A stretch of 64,000 nucleotides of DNA from Flavobacterium sp. SLB02 (GTDB lineage: Bacteria > Bacteroidota > Bacteroidia > Flavobacteriales > Flavobacteriaceae), in contig NZ_CP045928.1 in NCBI RefSeq assembly GCF_009664855.1, positions 4,651,186 to 4,715,185 on the forward strand. Direction: 5' to 3'. Numbering within the stretch: the stretch's first letter is position 1; each line of letters begins with the position of its first letter. Positions 23,929 through 34,055 of the stretch are shown piece after piece. Position numbers and translations under genes: made by a program. The notes under the pieces are model-generated. The model was given only the letters and a program-made list of their open reading frames with translations. It was not told where the DNA came from and did no database searches.

Positions 23929-25179
23929 ATGGCTTATTTATTTACGTCAGAATCTGTTAGTGAAGGGCATCCAGACAAAGTTGCAGATCAAATTTCGGAT
24001 GCATTAATTGATAACTTTTTGGCATTTGATGCTGACTCAAAAGTAGCTTGCGAAACTCTTGTTACTACAGGTCAGGTAATTTTAGCTGGTGAAGTAAAAT
24101 CGAATACTTATCTTGATGTGCAGCAAATTGCCCGTGATGTAATCCGTAAAATTGGATATACAAAAAGCGAGTATATGTTTGAGGCTAATTCTTGTGGAAT
24201 TCTTTCAGCAATTCATGAGCAATCAGCAGATATTAATCAAGGGGTTGACAGAGCTAAGCCAGAAGAGCAAGGTGCAGGAGACCAGGGAATGATGTTTGGT
24301 TACGCAACTAACGAAACTGAAAACTACATGCCATTAGCACTTGATTTATCTCATAAATTATTACAGGAATTAGCAATTTTAAGACGTGAGAATAACGAAA
24401 TCACTTATTTACGTCCTGATGCAAAATCGCAGGTAACTTTAGAATATAGCGATGATAACAAACCAACTCGTATTGATGCGATTGTAATCTCGACTCAACA
24501 CGATGATTTTGATGAAGAGGCTACAATGTTGGCTAAAATCAAGAAAGATATCATCGAAATTTTGATTCCAAGAATCATTGCAAAAAATCCAACACACGCG
24601 CATTTATTCAATGATAAAATCAACTACCATATTAACCCAACAGGAAAATTCGTTATTGGAGGACCTCACGGAGATACTGGTTTAACAGGAAGAAAAATCA
24701 TTGTAGATACTTACGGTGGTAAAGGTGCTCACGGTGGTGGTGCATTCTCTGGAAAAGATCCAAGTAAAGTAGACAGAAGTGCTGCTTATGCTACACGTCA
24801 TATCGCTAAAAACTTAGTGGCTGCAGGTGTTGCTGACGAAATCTTAGTACAGGTTTCTTATGCAATTGGAGTTGCTGAACCAATGGGAATCTTTATTGAT
24901 ACTTACGGAACTTCTAAAGTAAACTTAACTAACGGTGAAATTGCTAAAAAAGTAGAAGCTATCTTTGATATGCGTCCTTACTTTATCGAGCAACGTTTGA
25001 AATTAAGAAACCCTATTTATAGCGAAACTGCTGCTTACGGACACATGGGACGTAAACCAGAAGTAGTAACTAAAACTTTTTCTGCTCCGGGAGGAAATGT
25101 AAAAACAGTTACTGTTGAGTTATTTACATGGGAAAAACTTGATTTCGTTGACAAAGTAAAAGCTGAATTTGGATTGTAA
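23929..25179 (+). CDS. metK: S-adenosylmethionine synthetase
   Basis: The 416 aa enzyme makes SAM from methionine and ATP. SVSEGHPDKVADQISD near the N-terminus, the GAGDQGMMFGYA hexapeptide motif and GGGAFSGKDPSKVDRS are all present, and the length is normal. It stands alone on the plus strand, facing away from the sulfur genes, with its own promoter, a SAM-II-like leader and a strong terminator. It closes the methionine pathway encoded by the neighbouring minus-strand genes. Confidence 0.98.
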   Translation: MAYLFTSESVSEGHPDKVADQISDALIDNFLAFDADSKVACETLVTTGQVILAGEVKSNTYLDVQQIARDVIRKIGYTKSEYMFEANSCGILSAIHEQSADINQGVDRAKPEEQGAGDQGMMFGYATNETENYMPLALDLSHKLLQELAILRRENNEITYLRPDAKSQVTLEYSDDNKPTRIDAIVISTQHDDFDEEATMLAKIKKDIIEILIPRIIAKNPTHAHLFNDKINYHINPTGKFVIGGPHGDTGLTGRKIIVDTYGGKGAHGGGAFSGKDPSKVDRSAAYATRHIAKNLVAAGVADEILVQVSYAIGVAEPMGIFIDTYGTSKVNLTNGEIAKKVEAIFDMRPYFIEQRLKLRNPIYSETAAYGHMGRKPEVVTKTFSAPGGNVKTVTVELFTWEKLDFVDKVKAEFGL

Positions 25180-25202
25180 TTCAATCTTAAATTTTACATA
25201 TA

Positions 25203-25246
25203 AAAAGAGGCTGTCTATTCATTTTTTAGACAGCCTCTTTTATTTT
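25203..25246 (+). terminator. metK terminator
   Basis: A perfect 15-base stem (25203-25217 with 25227-25241) containing GAGGCTGTCTA is followed by T-rich sequence. It lies 24 bases after the metK stop codon. Confidence 0.9.
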
Positions 25247-25265
25247 TTGTTAGTTTTTATCTGTA

Positions 25266-25325
25266 GCTAAATTCGACGCGGATAAAACGGATTTACTTCG
25301 TAAAGTCGCGGATAAAAACGGATTT
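25266..25325. repeat. tandem GACGCGGATAAAACGGATT-like repeat
   Basis: Two diverged copies of CGCGGATAAAACGGATTT follow one another, and an inverted relative (GAATCCATTTTATCTGCGTC) lies at 25468-25491. It resembles the GCGGATT repeat after the TonB receptor. The 340-base gap between metK and the peptidase contains only this and two terminators. Confidence 0.5.
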
Positions 25326-25398
25326 TTTTCCTAGTTTATTTTCTTTGATAGAAATAAAAAAACTACCGGTTATTATAATCCAATTTAAAAAGTATGCA

Positions 25399-25438
25399 TA
25401 AAAAAGGCTTTCTGAAAGTTTTAAGAAAGCCTTTTTAT
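25399..25438 (-). terminator. terminator of the M28 peptidase gene
   Basis: A 13-base perfect stem (25401-25413 with 25424-25436) with A and T tracts on both sides could stop transcription in either direction. It lies about 85 bases beyond the peptidase stop codon. Confidence 0.8.
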
Positions 25439-25520
25439 TTTTAGAGACTACAAATCTGCGTTTTCGCGGTAGCGAATCCATTTTATCTGCGTCTTAATTT
25501 CAATACAAATAAAACAGAAT

Positions 25521-26987
25521 TTATCGCTCTAATTGTACATTAGGTAATGTTTTAGGACGAGAAGCATCGTTAGATAAAATCCATCCTGTGCGGTACATCC
25601 ATTCGGTCATTTTATGCAACTTCACGAAATCAATGTTTTCAGATTCATCCATTGGTGTGTGGTACTGGCTGTGCAAAACACTGGTATAGAAAACAGATGG
25701 AATTCCTCTTTTTGCATAAGGCAAATGGTCTGAACGGAAATAAAAATATTCAGGATGTTCCGGTCTGTCCCAAAGTTTATCCAAATCGAATTTAGGCCCT
25801 TCATCATTTGCTTTTTTGGCAATTGCAACCAAATCTGATGAGTTTTCATGAGGAGAACTCGAACCTAAAAGAGCGGCCTGATTTACGTTATTTCTACCAA
25901 TCATATCTCCGTTTAATACTGCAATAATATCTTTTTCCGGAACTGTTGGGTGCGCTGCATACCATCTTGACCCTAACAATCCGCGTTCTTCTGCACCGTG
26001 AAACACAAACAGAGATGTTCTTTTTCCCGGTTGTTTTTTGTAAGCTCTTGCAATAGCCAGCATTGCTACGCAAGTACTTGCATTATCATCAGCACCGTTA
26101 TAAATAGAATCCTTACCGTATTTTTGTCTTACACCATCATGATCCTGATGTCCGCTAAAAAGAACATATTCCTTTTTTAATTTAGGATCTGTTCCCTCTA
26201 CTATTCCAACGACATTTACTGATGGATATTTATAGGTTTCAGAAATTACTTCTGTAGACAAAAGATCTTTTGTTGTTTTTAAATAGGCTAACTGATCATT
26301 ATGCACCCAGAAAACCGGCATTGTTGATCCAATTTTATCGCGAACTCCTTCAATTCCGTAAAGACCTCTTGTCATTTGTGGTTCTACCTGAGACCAGCTT
26401 TCTTCGGCAAATGCATCTGCTACCAAAATAAGTGCCGATGCTCCCTTTTTTACTACAAGCTCATAATATTTATTTCGAACAAGACCCGGATAACGTCTGT
26501 CAAAAAGCGAAATATCATCTGCAATTCCTTCTTTCGAAGCTAATAAAACAACTGCTTTTCCTTTTACGTCGGCTTTCTCAATCTCTTCTTTTGTTGCGGC
26601 TCCTAAATATACCAATGGTGCATCTACTTTTATATTGGTAGTTTCTGCAACAAGAACATCTTTCCACAATTTATATTCTTTTGATCCAATTTTAAATTTT
26701 GTATTAGGAGTTACCTGATGCCTGTACATATCAAAAAACTGGAAATAAGTTCCGTCATCACCTGCCGGGGCCATTCCTGCTTCTTTTGCTTTATTGGCCA
26801 GCCACATCGACACCTTTAATTCATCAAGAGTTCCTGCTTCACGACCATTAAAGTGATCACCAGCCATCTGGTACATATCAGTTTTAAGGTCTTTGTCTGT
26901 AATTGCTGAAACTAGCGGTTTTTTAATTGCCTGCGAAAAAACTACTCCTCCGTAAGCAATCAAAACGAGTATCATTTTATTTTTCAT
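25521..26987 (-). CDS. exported M28 family zinc metallopeptidase
   Basis: The 488 aa protein starts with a signal peptide (residues 1-18, ending VVFSQ). A protease-associated (PA) domain region lies around residues 120-250. The catalytic M28 domain follows, with SGHQDHDGV and NGADDNAS as zinc-binding motifs, HGAEERGLLGS with the catalytic Glu, and a final His in the C-terminal HSQYHTP. It is an aminopeptidase or carboxypeptidase acting in the periplasm or outside the cell. It seems to be a single-gene unit. Confidence 0.92.
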   Translation of the reverse strand: MKNKMILVLIAYGGVVFSQAIKKPLVSAITDKDLKTDMYQMAGDHFNGREAGTLDELKVSMWLANKAKEAGMAPAGDDGTYFQFFDMYRHQVTPNTKFKIGSKEYKLWKDVLVAETTNIKVDAPLVYLGAATKEEIEKADVKGKAVVLLASKEGIADDISLFDRRYPGLVRNKYYELVVKKGASALILVADAFAEESWSQVEPQMTRGLYGIEGVRDKIGSTMPVFWVHNDQLAYLKTTKDLLSTEVISETYKYPSVNVVGIVEGTDPKLKKEYVLFSGHQDHDGVRQKYGKDSIYNGADDNASTCVAMLAIARAYKKQPGKRTSLFVFHGAEERGLLGSRWYAAHPTVPEKDIIAVLNGDMIGRNNVNQAALLGSSSPHENSSDLVAIAKKANDEGPKFDLDKLWDRPEHPEYFYFRSDHLPYAKRGIPSVFYTSVLHSQYHTPMDESENIDFVKLHKMTEWMYRTGWILSNDASRPKTLPNVQLER

Positions 26988-27167
26988 ACGTTTTAATTTA
27001 GTATTTCAAACTTAGTAATTTATAGATAAAAAAAATGCTATTTGGATTTGAAATAGTACTGAAATGCTAAATCAATAAAATCACAGGAACATTTTTTTTG
27101 CATTATTATTTTTATTTGGTTATCCCTTACAATTTAGCTTACTTTATACAAAATAACTGATTAAAAA

Positions 27168-28940
27168 ATGAGCCGACTTCCATCGTTACAAAACGTTCTA
27201 AACGCAACACTAAATACCATTCTTAGATTTCCACTCGAAATCATAACTGCGATTTCAGGAACTATTTTTGCCATTATCCTTAATGAACTAGACTATCAGG
27301 ATTCAAACAAAGAAATTTACCAAAAAGCTTTAATGAGCTGTTCATTATGTCTGGTTTTATTTCTTTCTGTGAGTTTATTTTTTATCGCTGCAAAAAAGAG
27401 TACCATTCTGCGTTTGGTTACCAGTATCGTTCTGGGTGCATTAATTGTACTCTTTGTTTTTGGTTTTCATCAACGAATTACAGAAATAGAAATGCAGCAA
27501 TTTTTAGTGCTTAACGTTGCGTTGCATTTGTTGGTTTCATTTGCCGGTTTTCTACCAAGAACCTATAATCAGGATGAATTTTGGGAATTCAACAAGCAGC
27601 TTTTTCTTCGAATTTTAACTTCCGGATTGTATAGTATTGTACTTTACTGCGGTCTGGTGCTGGCTATATTAGCTATTGATAAATTGTTTAAGGTTGAATT
27701 TTACGATCATATTTATCTTCATATCTTTTTTGTTATTGCGGGAATCTTTAATACTATTTTCTTTTTAAACGGTGTTCCAGAAACCAATAACAGCCAAAAT
27801 CCGTTGGTTTTAAAATATCCTAAAGGACTTAAAAACTTTACTCAATATGTTTTGCTACCACTAGTAAGTCTTTATCTGGTTATTTTAATATGTTACGAAG
27901 CTAAAATTCTTGTCACACTTTCATTGCCTGTAGGCTGGGTTTCCTATCTTGTTTTGGTATTTGCCATTTTCGGAATTCTTTCTTTTTTATTAATTCATCC
28001 CATTGCGACTGAAACTGCTAATCTCTGGATGAGAACCTTTAGTCGTTGGTTCTATTTCTTATTGATTCCGTTATTGGGATTGCTATTTTGGGCGATTTTG
28101 TATAGAATTAATCTTTACGGCTTTACGCACGAACGTTATTATGTTATATTACTATCAATATGGCTGTCTATTGTTGTGGGGTATTTTCTAATTTCAAAAC
28201 ATCCAAAAATAAAGTTCATTCCTATAAGTATGTGTCTGGCCGGACTGTTTTCTATTGTTGGTCCGCAAAGTGCTAATTCTATTTCAAAATACAGTCAGTT
28301 ATCCCGATTTGAATTTTATATGGAAAAACCAAATCAAAAATTAACTTTCGAACAAGAACAGGATTTAAGTAGTATCGTTTCTTTTTTAGAAGATAATTAT
28401 GGTGTAGAAAGTTTGGTTCCTTATGCTAAAGACAAACTTGAAGCGCTTCTTAAAAAACAAAAATCTCCTAGTGATTATGAAATCATGAAAAGCTTAGGAT
28501 TTGAATACCGATCTCCATATGATCGAAAAAATGACAACGATGGCTCTTTCTATTATTATTTTTATGGACATAACGATAATACAGTAGAAAACATTCATGG
28601 ACAGGATTTTTTATTTACACTATTTAATAATAATGATTTTAATTGCGATAAGTGTACTTCAATAGATGGAAAAATATATAGTATAAAATCAAAAAAGACA
28701 GATTATGGTCTGGATTTACAAATTAATCAAGACATTATTCCTTTAAAAATAAATGATTTTGTTACTAAGAATTCTGTCTTTAGAAGAAACAATAATACAA
28801 ATGAAAATGTCATACAAAAGATCGAAAATTCAAAATATACAATTACATTAAACTATATTAGTGTGAATGGTAAAATCGGAAAAGAAAAGAAAATCATAAG
28901 CAATTATCAGATTAAAGTGATGGTTGGCATTAAAAAATAA
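27168..28940 (+). CDS. DUF4153 family membrane protein
   Basis: The 590 aa protein has about ten hydrophobic segments in residues 15-370. A soluble C-terminal half of about 220 residues follows, rich in Asn, Asp and Tyr. The membrane part fits the DUF4153 family found in Bacteroidota and other bacteria, whose function is not established. It is flanked by genes on the opposite strand, has its own terminator and seems monocistronic. Nothing in the soluble part suggests an enzyme. Confidence 0.8.
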   Translation: MSRLPSLQNVLNATLNTILRFPLEIITAISGTIFAIILNELDYQDSNKEIYQKALMSCSLCLVLFLSVSLFFIAAKKSTILRLVTSIVLGALIVLFVFGFHQRITEIEMQQFLVLNVALHLLVSFAGFLPRTYNQDEFWEFNKQLFLRILTSGLYSIVLYCGLVLAILAIDKLFKVEFYDHIYLHIFFVIAGIFNTIFFLNGVPETNNSQNPLVLKYPKGLKNFTQYVLLPLVSLYLVILICYEAKILVTLSLPVGWVSYLVLVFAIFGILSFLLIHPIATETANLWMRTFSRWFYFLLIPLLGLLFWAILYRINLYGFTHERYYVILLSIWLSIVVGYFLISKHPKIKFIPISMCLAGLFSIVGPQSANSISKYSQLSRFEFYMEKPNQKLTFEQEQDLSSIVSFLEDNYGVESLVPYAKDKLEALLKKQKSPSDYEIMKSLGFEYRSPYDRKNDNDGSFYYYFYGHNDNTVENIHGQDFLFTLFNNNDFNCDKCTSIDGKIYSIKSKKTDYGLDLQINQDIIPLKINDFVTKNSVFRRNNNTNENVIQKIENSKYTITLNYISVNGKIGKEKKIISNYQIKVMVGIKK

Positions 28941-28941
28941 A

Positions 28942-28983
28942 AAAGAACCCGACAAGATTTTCAACTTTGTCGGGTTTTTTATT
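28942..28983 (+). terminator. bidirectional terminator
   Basis: A 10-base stem (AACCCGACAA/TTGTCGGGTT) is followed by six T residues, 5 bases after the DUF4153 stop. A-rich sequence on the other side lets it serve the convergent gene as well. Confidence 0.9.
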
Positions 28984-29002
28984 TTGAAATTGAAAACAAA
29001 AC

Positions 29003-31237
29003 TTAGTACGTTCCGTTTTGCATTTTAGATAATGTTTCGCGAATGTCTGTAGCGGTTTCTTCTTCTACATAATCGGTTAAATATTTAACAGCGAGAGTTT
29101 GTGTTGTAATCGCTTTTTCTTTTTGTCCGTCTTTATAATACAACTGTGCCAGTGTATCTAAATAGTAAGGATTGTTTTTACTGACCACCAAACTATATTC
29201 TGACCATGTAATTGCCGACTTTATAAAACCAGTATTGCCAAGTTTTGAAACTACTGTCCATGAAGCTTCATTACACAAGTTCGAATGGTATTCCTTAAAA
29301 GCATTCCATCCATTATATGAATATTCAGAGTTAGGATCGATCGAAGTAAACATTGTATCTAGTTTTTCGATAACGCTTCCTTTATCTGCAGCGAGATTAG
29401 CATTAAAATAAGTACTAAATTCTTTTAAATAATTGGTATTTGAGCCGTCTCTATCTTGTATCTCAGCCAAATAAGTAAAGTAATTTTGATAACATTCAAA
29501 GTTCCCTTTTCCTGCGGCAATTAGTTTTTTATAAACTGAAATCGTTTTGCTGTCCCCTTTTGCTGCCGGAGTATTGTTTTCAACAACATAAGTATTTTGC
29601 TGTAAAGCTGTCGCAATCTCAGTATTTAAACTTCCTATTACATGCGTTTCTCCTTCTTTGGCAGTAAAAGCAGCACGTTCTGCATCAATAGCATCGTAAT
29701 GTTTTATCAAATAATCTATTGCAAGAAAATCGGTATCATTTAAAACCTTGTCATCTTTAAAAAACTGTTTCGAGAATCCCTGATTTTTTATTTCTTTCAA
29801 AATGGTTTCTACCAAATACATATTCGGTTTTGTATCTTTTTGATGAGCTTCAATCAACTTTTTCCAAACCTGAGCAATTTCCTTTTTATCTAAGGTTACA
29901 TTTGCAAACTTAAATTCTGCAGCGTTATCATCAGTTGTTACAGTATAATCCGTTTCATAATCATACGGTATTTCGAGAACTGCTACCTTATTAAAAGCCT
30001 GAATCAAATCAGCATCACTCGCTTTTTTATTTTTCAGTGTTTTATTAAAATCTAATAATCCATCTGTTCTTTGCAATTTTTTATAAAGCCCGTCATAATA
30101 ATTAAACTGATATTGTTTATCCTTAAAATTAGATTTTGCAGTGGCTAGAATCTCTCCATTATTATTCAAAATAACAATGCTTGGAGAATCTGTAATTTTA
30201 TTGCTTTTTAGCCATTTTTTATCATTTTCTGTTGTCAGGTAATAATTATATAAGTCATATTCCGGATGGTATGCATCATACATTGTATAACTCATCTGGC
30301 TTTCCTGATCTTTTATAGCAGCATCAAAATCAGCTTTCGCCGAAGGATTTTTATTGTCAACTACAACTGCCAAAAACTTATTCCTGGCATTTTTATTAGA
30401 TGAAATAGCACTTTTAAGGTCGTTTTCGATTTTTAATTTAAAATCAAATGCCGGAGCATAAGAATCTACTGCTACAGCTGTTGAATCAGTTGCTAAACCA
30501 AAATCTTCACTTACTAAGGGTTCTTTTCCGGGATAATTCCAATCTGAAATTATTTTATTCTCTAACGGAATCACTTTCGAAACTTTTTCAGGCTGTTTGT
30601 CTTTTGCATTGCGAAATACTAACGGATCTTTTCCCGACTGTTCAGAGATCATCAACTCACTTGTTTTCTGATCAAAAAAACCTTTAATATTTAAATCCCC
30701 CAGAACTTCAGGCTGGTATTTTATTGCAATTTCTGAAACTTCTTTTGGCAAAGCAAATTTAGACACTCTGCTTTTTCCGCCATATTCTTCATAAACTAAA
30801 TACAAATAATCTGCACGTTCGATTTCAAAATCTACATCAAGTTTATCTCCTTCAGGATTTACTTTTTCTCTAATATCGGATAATCTTTGATACTGAATAT
30901 CTTCTGGTCCCTTTTGTGTACCTATATAAAACGAATAATAGTAAACAGCATCTGAGAACTTTACTTTAACTTTTTTTGCTTTTTTATCATTTTTAAAGGC
31001 AAGATCAAAAGCACTTTCTGATTTTGTACCAGGGACAAACAATAATGAATCGCCTTTAACTTCATAATCGCCTGAATAAAAAACCAATTCGTATTTATTA
31101 TCCTCTAATAAATTCAACTTAATCTTCTGTCCTTTATTAGTGGACAAATAAGATCCTTTTTCGATATTTTTTGTTTGAGAAAAAGAAGCAGAAATTAAAC
31201 AAAAGAAAGCCAAGAAACTCCATATAAAATTACGCAT
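29003..31237 (-). CDS. secreted thioredoxin-fold protein with C-terminal helical repeats
   Basis: This 744 aa protein has a signal peptide (residues 1-20, ending ASFSQ). Residues 20-240 are beta-rich. A thioredoxin-like segment around 270-400 includes SPSIVILNNNGEIL but no CxxC, so disulfide chemistry is unlikely. The C-terminal part is helical, ending with a TPR-like stretch (YLDTLAQLYYKDGQKEKAI). I do not recognise a characterised function. A minus-strand TATCTTTG -7-like box lies at 31274-31267. It may be a periplasmic scaffold protein. Confidence 0.65.
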   Translation of the reverse strand: MRNFIWSFLAFFCLISASFSQTKNIEKGSYLSTNKGQKIKLNLLEDNKYELVFYSGDYEVKGDSLLFVPGTKSESAFDLAFKNDKKAKKVKVKFSDAVYYYSFYIGTQKGPEDIQYQRLSDIREKVNPEGDKLDVDFEIERADYLYLVYEEYGGKSRVSKFALPKEVSEIAIKYQPEVLGDLNIKGFFDQKTSELMISEQSGKDPLVFRNAKDKQPEKVSKVIPLENKIISDWNYPGKEPLVSEDFGLATDSTAVAVDSYAPAFDFKLKIENDLKSAISSNKNARNKFLAVVVDNKNPSAKADFDAAIKDQESQMSYTMYDAYHPEYDLYNYYLTTENDKKWLKSNKITDSPSIVILNNNGEILATAKSNFKDKQYQFNYYDGLYKKLQRTDGLLDFNKTLKNKKASDADLIQAFNKVAVLEIPYDYETDYTVTTDDNAAEFKFANVTLDKKEIAQVWKKLIEAHQKDTKPNMYLVETILKEIKNQGFSKQFFKDDKVLNDTDFLAIDYLIKHYDAIDAERAAFTAKEGETHVIGSLNTEIATALQQNTYVVENNTPAAKGDSKTISVYKKLIAAGKGNFECYQNYFTYLAEIQDRDGSNTNYLKEFSTYFNANLAADKGSVIEKLDTMFTSIDPNSEYSYNGWNAFKEYHSNLCNEASWTVVSKLGNTGFIKSAITWSEYSLVVSKNNPYYLDTLAQLYYKDGQKEKAITTQTLAVKYLTDYVEEETATDIRETLSKMQNGTY

Positions 31238-31327
31238 GCTTAAAATTTTAGTTGTTACTATTTAAACAAAGATATTTCTTTCTTATTTAAAAAAAGCATC
31301 AAAATATAATGAAGTGTAATTAAAATA

Positions 31328-34015
31328 CTATAAATTATATTTCATCGAAAAGATAATATAACGGGGTTGTACTGTATATTGTGACACTCTTGTAGAAAAC
31401 TGCGAGAAGCTGTCATCATTAAGATATTTAGTATTTAGTAAGTTGGTAGCCGACAATTTATACTCCCATTTGCTATCCTTTTTTTGATAAATTAAACTGG
31501 CACTTAAAAAATCATATTCGTTATCGACTGATTTATTGCCATTGTAATAATGGTAAAACTCATATTCTGAGACAAACGAAAAACTATCCAGGAAATAATA
31601 ATCTAATCTTGCAAAAGGTTTATCTGTATAATACGTTGAGCCGCTATATTTGTTAATCAAGGCATTATAACCAAACTCAATATTGGGTAAGTTTTTATAA
31701 TTTGTTGAAGCTTTTACGGTATAACTTTGACTAAAACTTTCTGTAGTAGCCAACTCATTATTCTGAATATTATTGAACTTAGACCAATTGAAACTCGCAT
31801 TTACAGAGGCTTTATAATTCTTTAAAAACGAACGTCCGTAATTTCCCATTCCGCTAAAAGTTTCATCTGCCAAATTAGAATTATAAGGTGATGATGACTG
31901 GTTAATACCCGTAAAATCTGCACTCGTTTTAATGGCATCTACTTTTTTGGTATAAGTTGCATTAGCAAAAATGTTCTCGAAATTGAACATATTGTATTTG
32001 AAATAACGTACGGAATGTACCTGCGAAGTTGCGTTCTCTAACAAACGATTTCCGCGGAACAAACTACTGTAATCAGATAAAACATAACCCCCAGCCAACT
32101 GATTAATATCTGTAAAATCATTGGTCAGAGAGAAATTATAGGTTAGCGTTTCTGCTTTTTTGATTTGATACAGCGCAAAAAAATCAGGCAGTACTTTTAT
32201 AAAATTTTGAGAGTAATCCGTTCCTGATTGCGTGTTTTTCATATTATAGGAATGCACGCTAACTCCGGGAGTCAAAGTAAATTTTCCTGCCAGAATTTTA
32301 TAATGAAATCCAAGAAATACATCATTAAAATTATAGTTTACCTTATTGTTGTTATCGGGATCATTTAAATCATTTCGGTCTCCGTTATCCAACATTTGAA
32401 AAATATGCGAGTTAAAATCCTGATACGAGAATGTATTTCCAAGTGTAATATTGATGTTGCTTTTTGGTGTTACCATATAATAGTAATCCAGTTTAGCATC
32501 TAGCTTATTGGTTTTTACAAATCGATCCTGATTCAGGTCATTTCTTTGCTGTCCAGAAGTATAACCCGCTAAATCAAAAGGCTGTGTACGTAAATTAGCG
32601 TTGTAAAACGGATTTTCGTCCTGATACAAATGCTGCATTTCAAAAGCAAAAATATTTTTATCGCTTTGTGTATAGTATAAACTCAGATCTTGTTTTATAG
32701 ATGTTGGATCCTGTTTTTTACCGGTAAGGATTGTTTCTAAAGTCGAAACTTTATTCACTACGGATTCACGCAACAAATCTGTATCTTCATTTTGCTTGGA
32801 TAATTTCGTTAAAATATCATAATCAAACTGAAATTTATCATTTGGCTTATACGTCGAACTTAATTTAAAAAGTCCCAGATTATTTTTCTGATGCGTTTCT
32901 TCATCTCTTTTTTGTTCATCTCCCGATTCTAAAATCGTCGTTTGCGATTTGGTTTCCAGATCTGTTTTTGAAGTCGATAAGATTCCGAAACCGCTAATAT
33001 TCCATTTTTTTGTAATGGAATAAGCAAAGTTTGTCGCCCCAAATTTCGTTTCAATTTCTTTCGCACGGTTGTTTCTCAAAATAGAAATTCCTAAGTCATT
33101 TGACGAAACATTAAAATTACTTCCGCCCTTTTGCATCATGTTTTTAAATCCTCCTGTGAATTTAAAATAATCCTGAGCTGTTAATGGCAATTCACCAATA
33201 TTATTAAAATTGGTAATTACATTAATACTGTATTTAGGACTGTAATAAAATAATTTAGGATTAATGATATAACGACTATCCAATTCTCCCACTCCTGTTC
33301 CGGCCGTTACATCTCCAAACCAAAAGTTCTTTTTACCTTCTTTCAGCTTAATATTCATCGCTACATTATCCTGATCGTTTCCTAAACCTTTTAAAGCTCC
33401 AACTTCATTATAATTCCTTAAAACCTGAATTTTATCAATTGCATCGGCAGGAATATTTTTAACGCCAAGTTTGGTGTCTCCGTCAAAAAAATCTTTGCCT
33501 TCGACCATAAGTTTACTCACTTTTTTACCTTCTACTTCAATTTCTCCATCGGCATTTACCTCTACTCCCGGAAGTTTTTTCAATACATCCTCCAGCTTTT
33601 TTTCGGTTCCGGATTTAAAAGAATCTGCATTGTACACAATGGTATCTCCTTTTATAGAAACCGGCATTTCGCGTACAATTTCAACACCTTTAAGCTCGAT
33701 TCCGGCATCATCCATAATAATATTCTGAACTATGTTTGCACTTTGCGTTGCAATAGAAATCTCTTTCGATTTCATTCCCAGATAACTTACTTTAATAGCA
33801 TAAGAAGTATTAGGCTTCAATGTAAGTTGAAACTTTCCTTTGTCGTTGGTAATTCCGTAAGAATCCATTGCTTTGGTAGCCATATTAATCGCCATAATAT
33901 TGGCCATTTCTAACGGATTTTTTTGCTCATCCTGAATAAAACCATCAAAACGAACACTTTGAGAAAAACATAAAGAAGTAAATAAAAAGGCGAGTATAAA
34001 AAGAGTTTTGTTCAT
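31328..34015 (-). CDS. TonB-dependent receptor-like outer-membrane barrel with carboxypeptidase-like domain
   Basis: The start chosen is the ATG that begins NKTLFILAFLF, giving an 895 aa protein with a signal peptide ending CFSQ; a start 81 bases earlier would overlap the upstream gene and bury the signal. Residues 20-110 are a carboxypeptidase regulatory-like beta-sandwich (TNDKGKFQLTL). A plug-like region follows (EDVLKKLPGVEVNADGEIEV), then a long barrel. It resembles the outer-membrane beta-barrel family often paired with GLPGLI proteins. Here it lies 40 bases after a GLPGLI gene. Substrate is unknown; it could serve as a protein-export or cell-surface partner rather than a nutrient receptor. 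Confidence 0.85.
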   Translation of the reverse strand: MNKTLFILAFLFTSLCFSQSVRFDGFIQDEQKNPLEMANIMAINMATKAMDSYGITNDKGKFQLTLKPNTSYAIKVSYLGMKSKEISIATQSANIVQNIIMDDAGIELKGVEIVREMPVSIKGDTIVYNADSFKSGTEKKLEDVLKKLPGVEVNADGEIEVEGKKVSKLMVEGKDFFDGDTKLGVKNIPADAIDKIQVLRNYNEVGALKGLGNDQDNVAMNIKLKEGKKNFWFGDVTAGTGVGELDSRYIINPKLFYYSPKYSINVITNFNNIGELPLTAQDYFKFTGGFKNMMQKGGSNFNVSSNDLGISILRNNRAKEIETKFGATNFAYSITKKWNISGFGILSTSKTDLETKSQTTILESGDEQKRDEETHQKNNLGLFKLSSTYKPNDKFQFDYDILTKLSKQNEDTDLLRESVVNKVSTLETILTGKKQDPTSIKQDLSLYYTQSDKNIFAFEMQHLYQDENPFYNANLRTQPFDLAGYTSGQQRNDLNQDRFVKTNKLDAKLDYYYMVTPKSNINITLGNTFSYQDFNSHIFQMLDNGDRNDLNDPDNNNKVNYNFNDVFLGFHYKILAGKFTLTPGVSVHSYNMKNTQSGTDYSQNFIKVLPDFFALYQIKKAETLTYNFSLTNDFTDINQLAGGYVLSDYSSLFRGNRLLENATSQVHSVRYFKYNMFNFENIFANATYTKKVDAIKTSADFTGINQSSSPYNSNLADETFSGMGNYGRSFLKNYKASVNASFNWSKFNNIQNNELATTESFSQSYTVKASTNYKNLPNIEFGYNALINKYSGSTYYTDKPFARLDYYFLDSFSFVSEYEFYHYYNGNKSVDNEYDFLSASLIYQKKDSKWEYKLSATNLLNTKYLNDDSFSQFSTRVSQYTVQPRYIIFSMKYNL

Positions 34016-34055
34016 TAAGGAGATGATTAGAATAAAATATTTATAGAATAAAGAC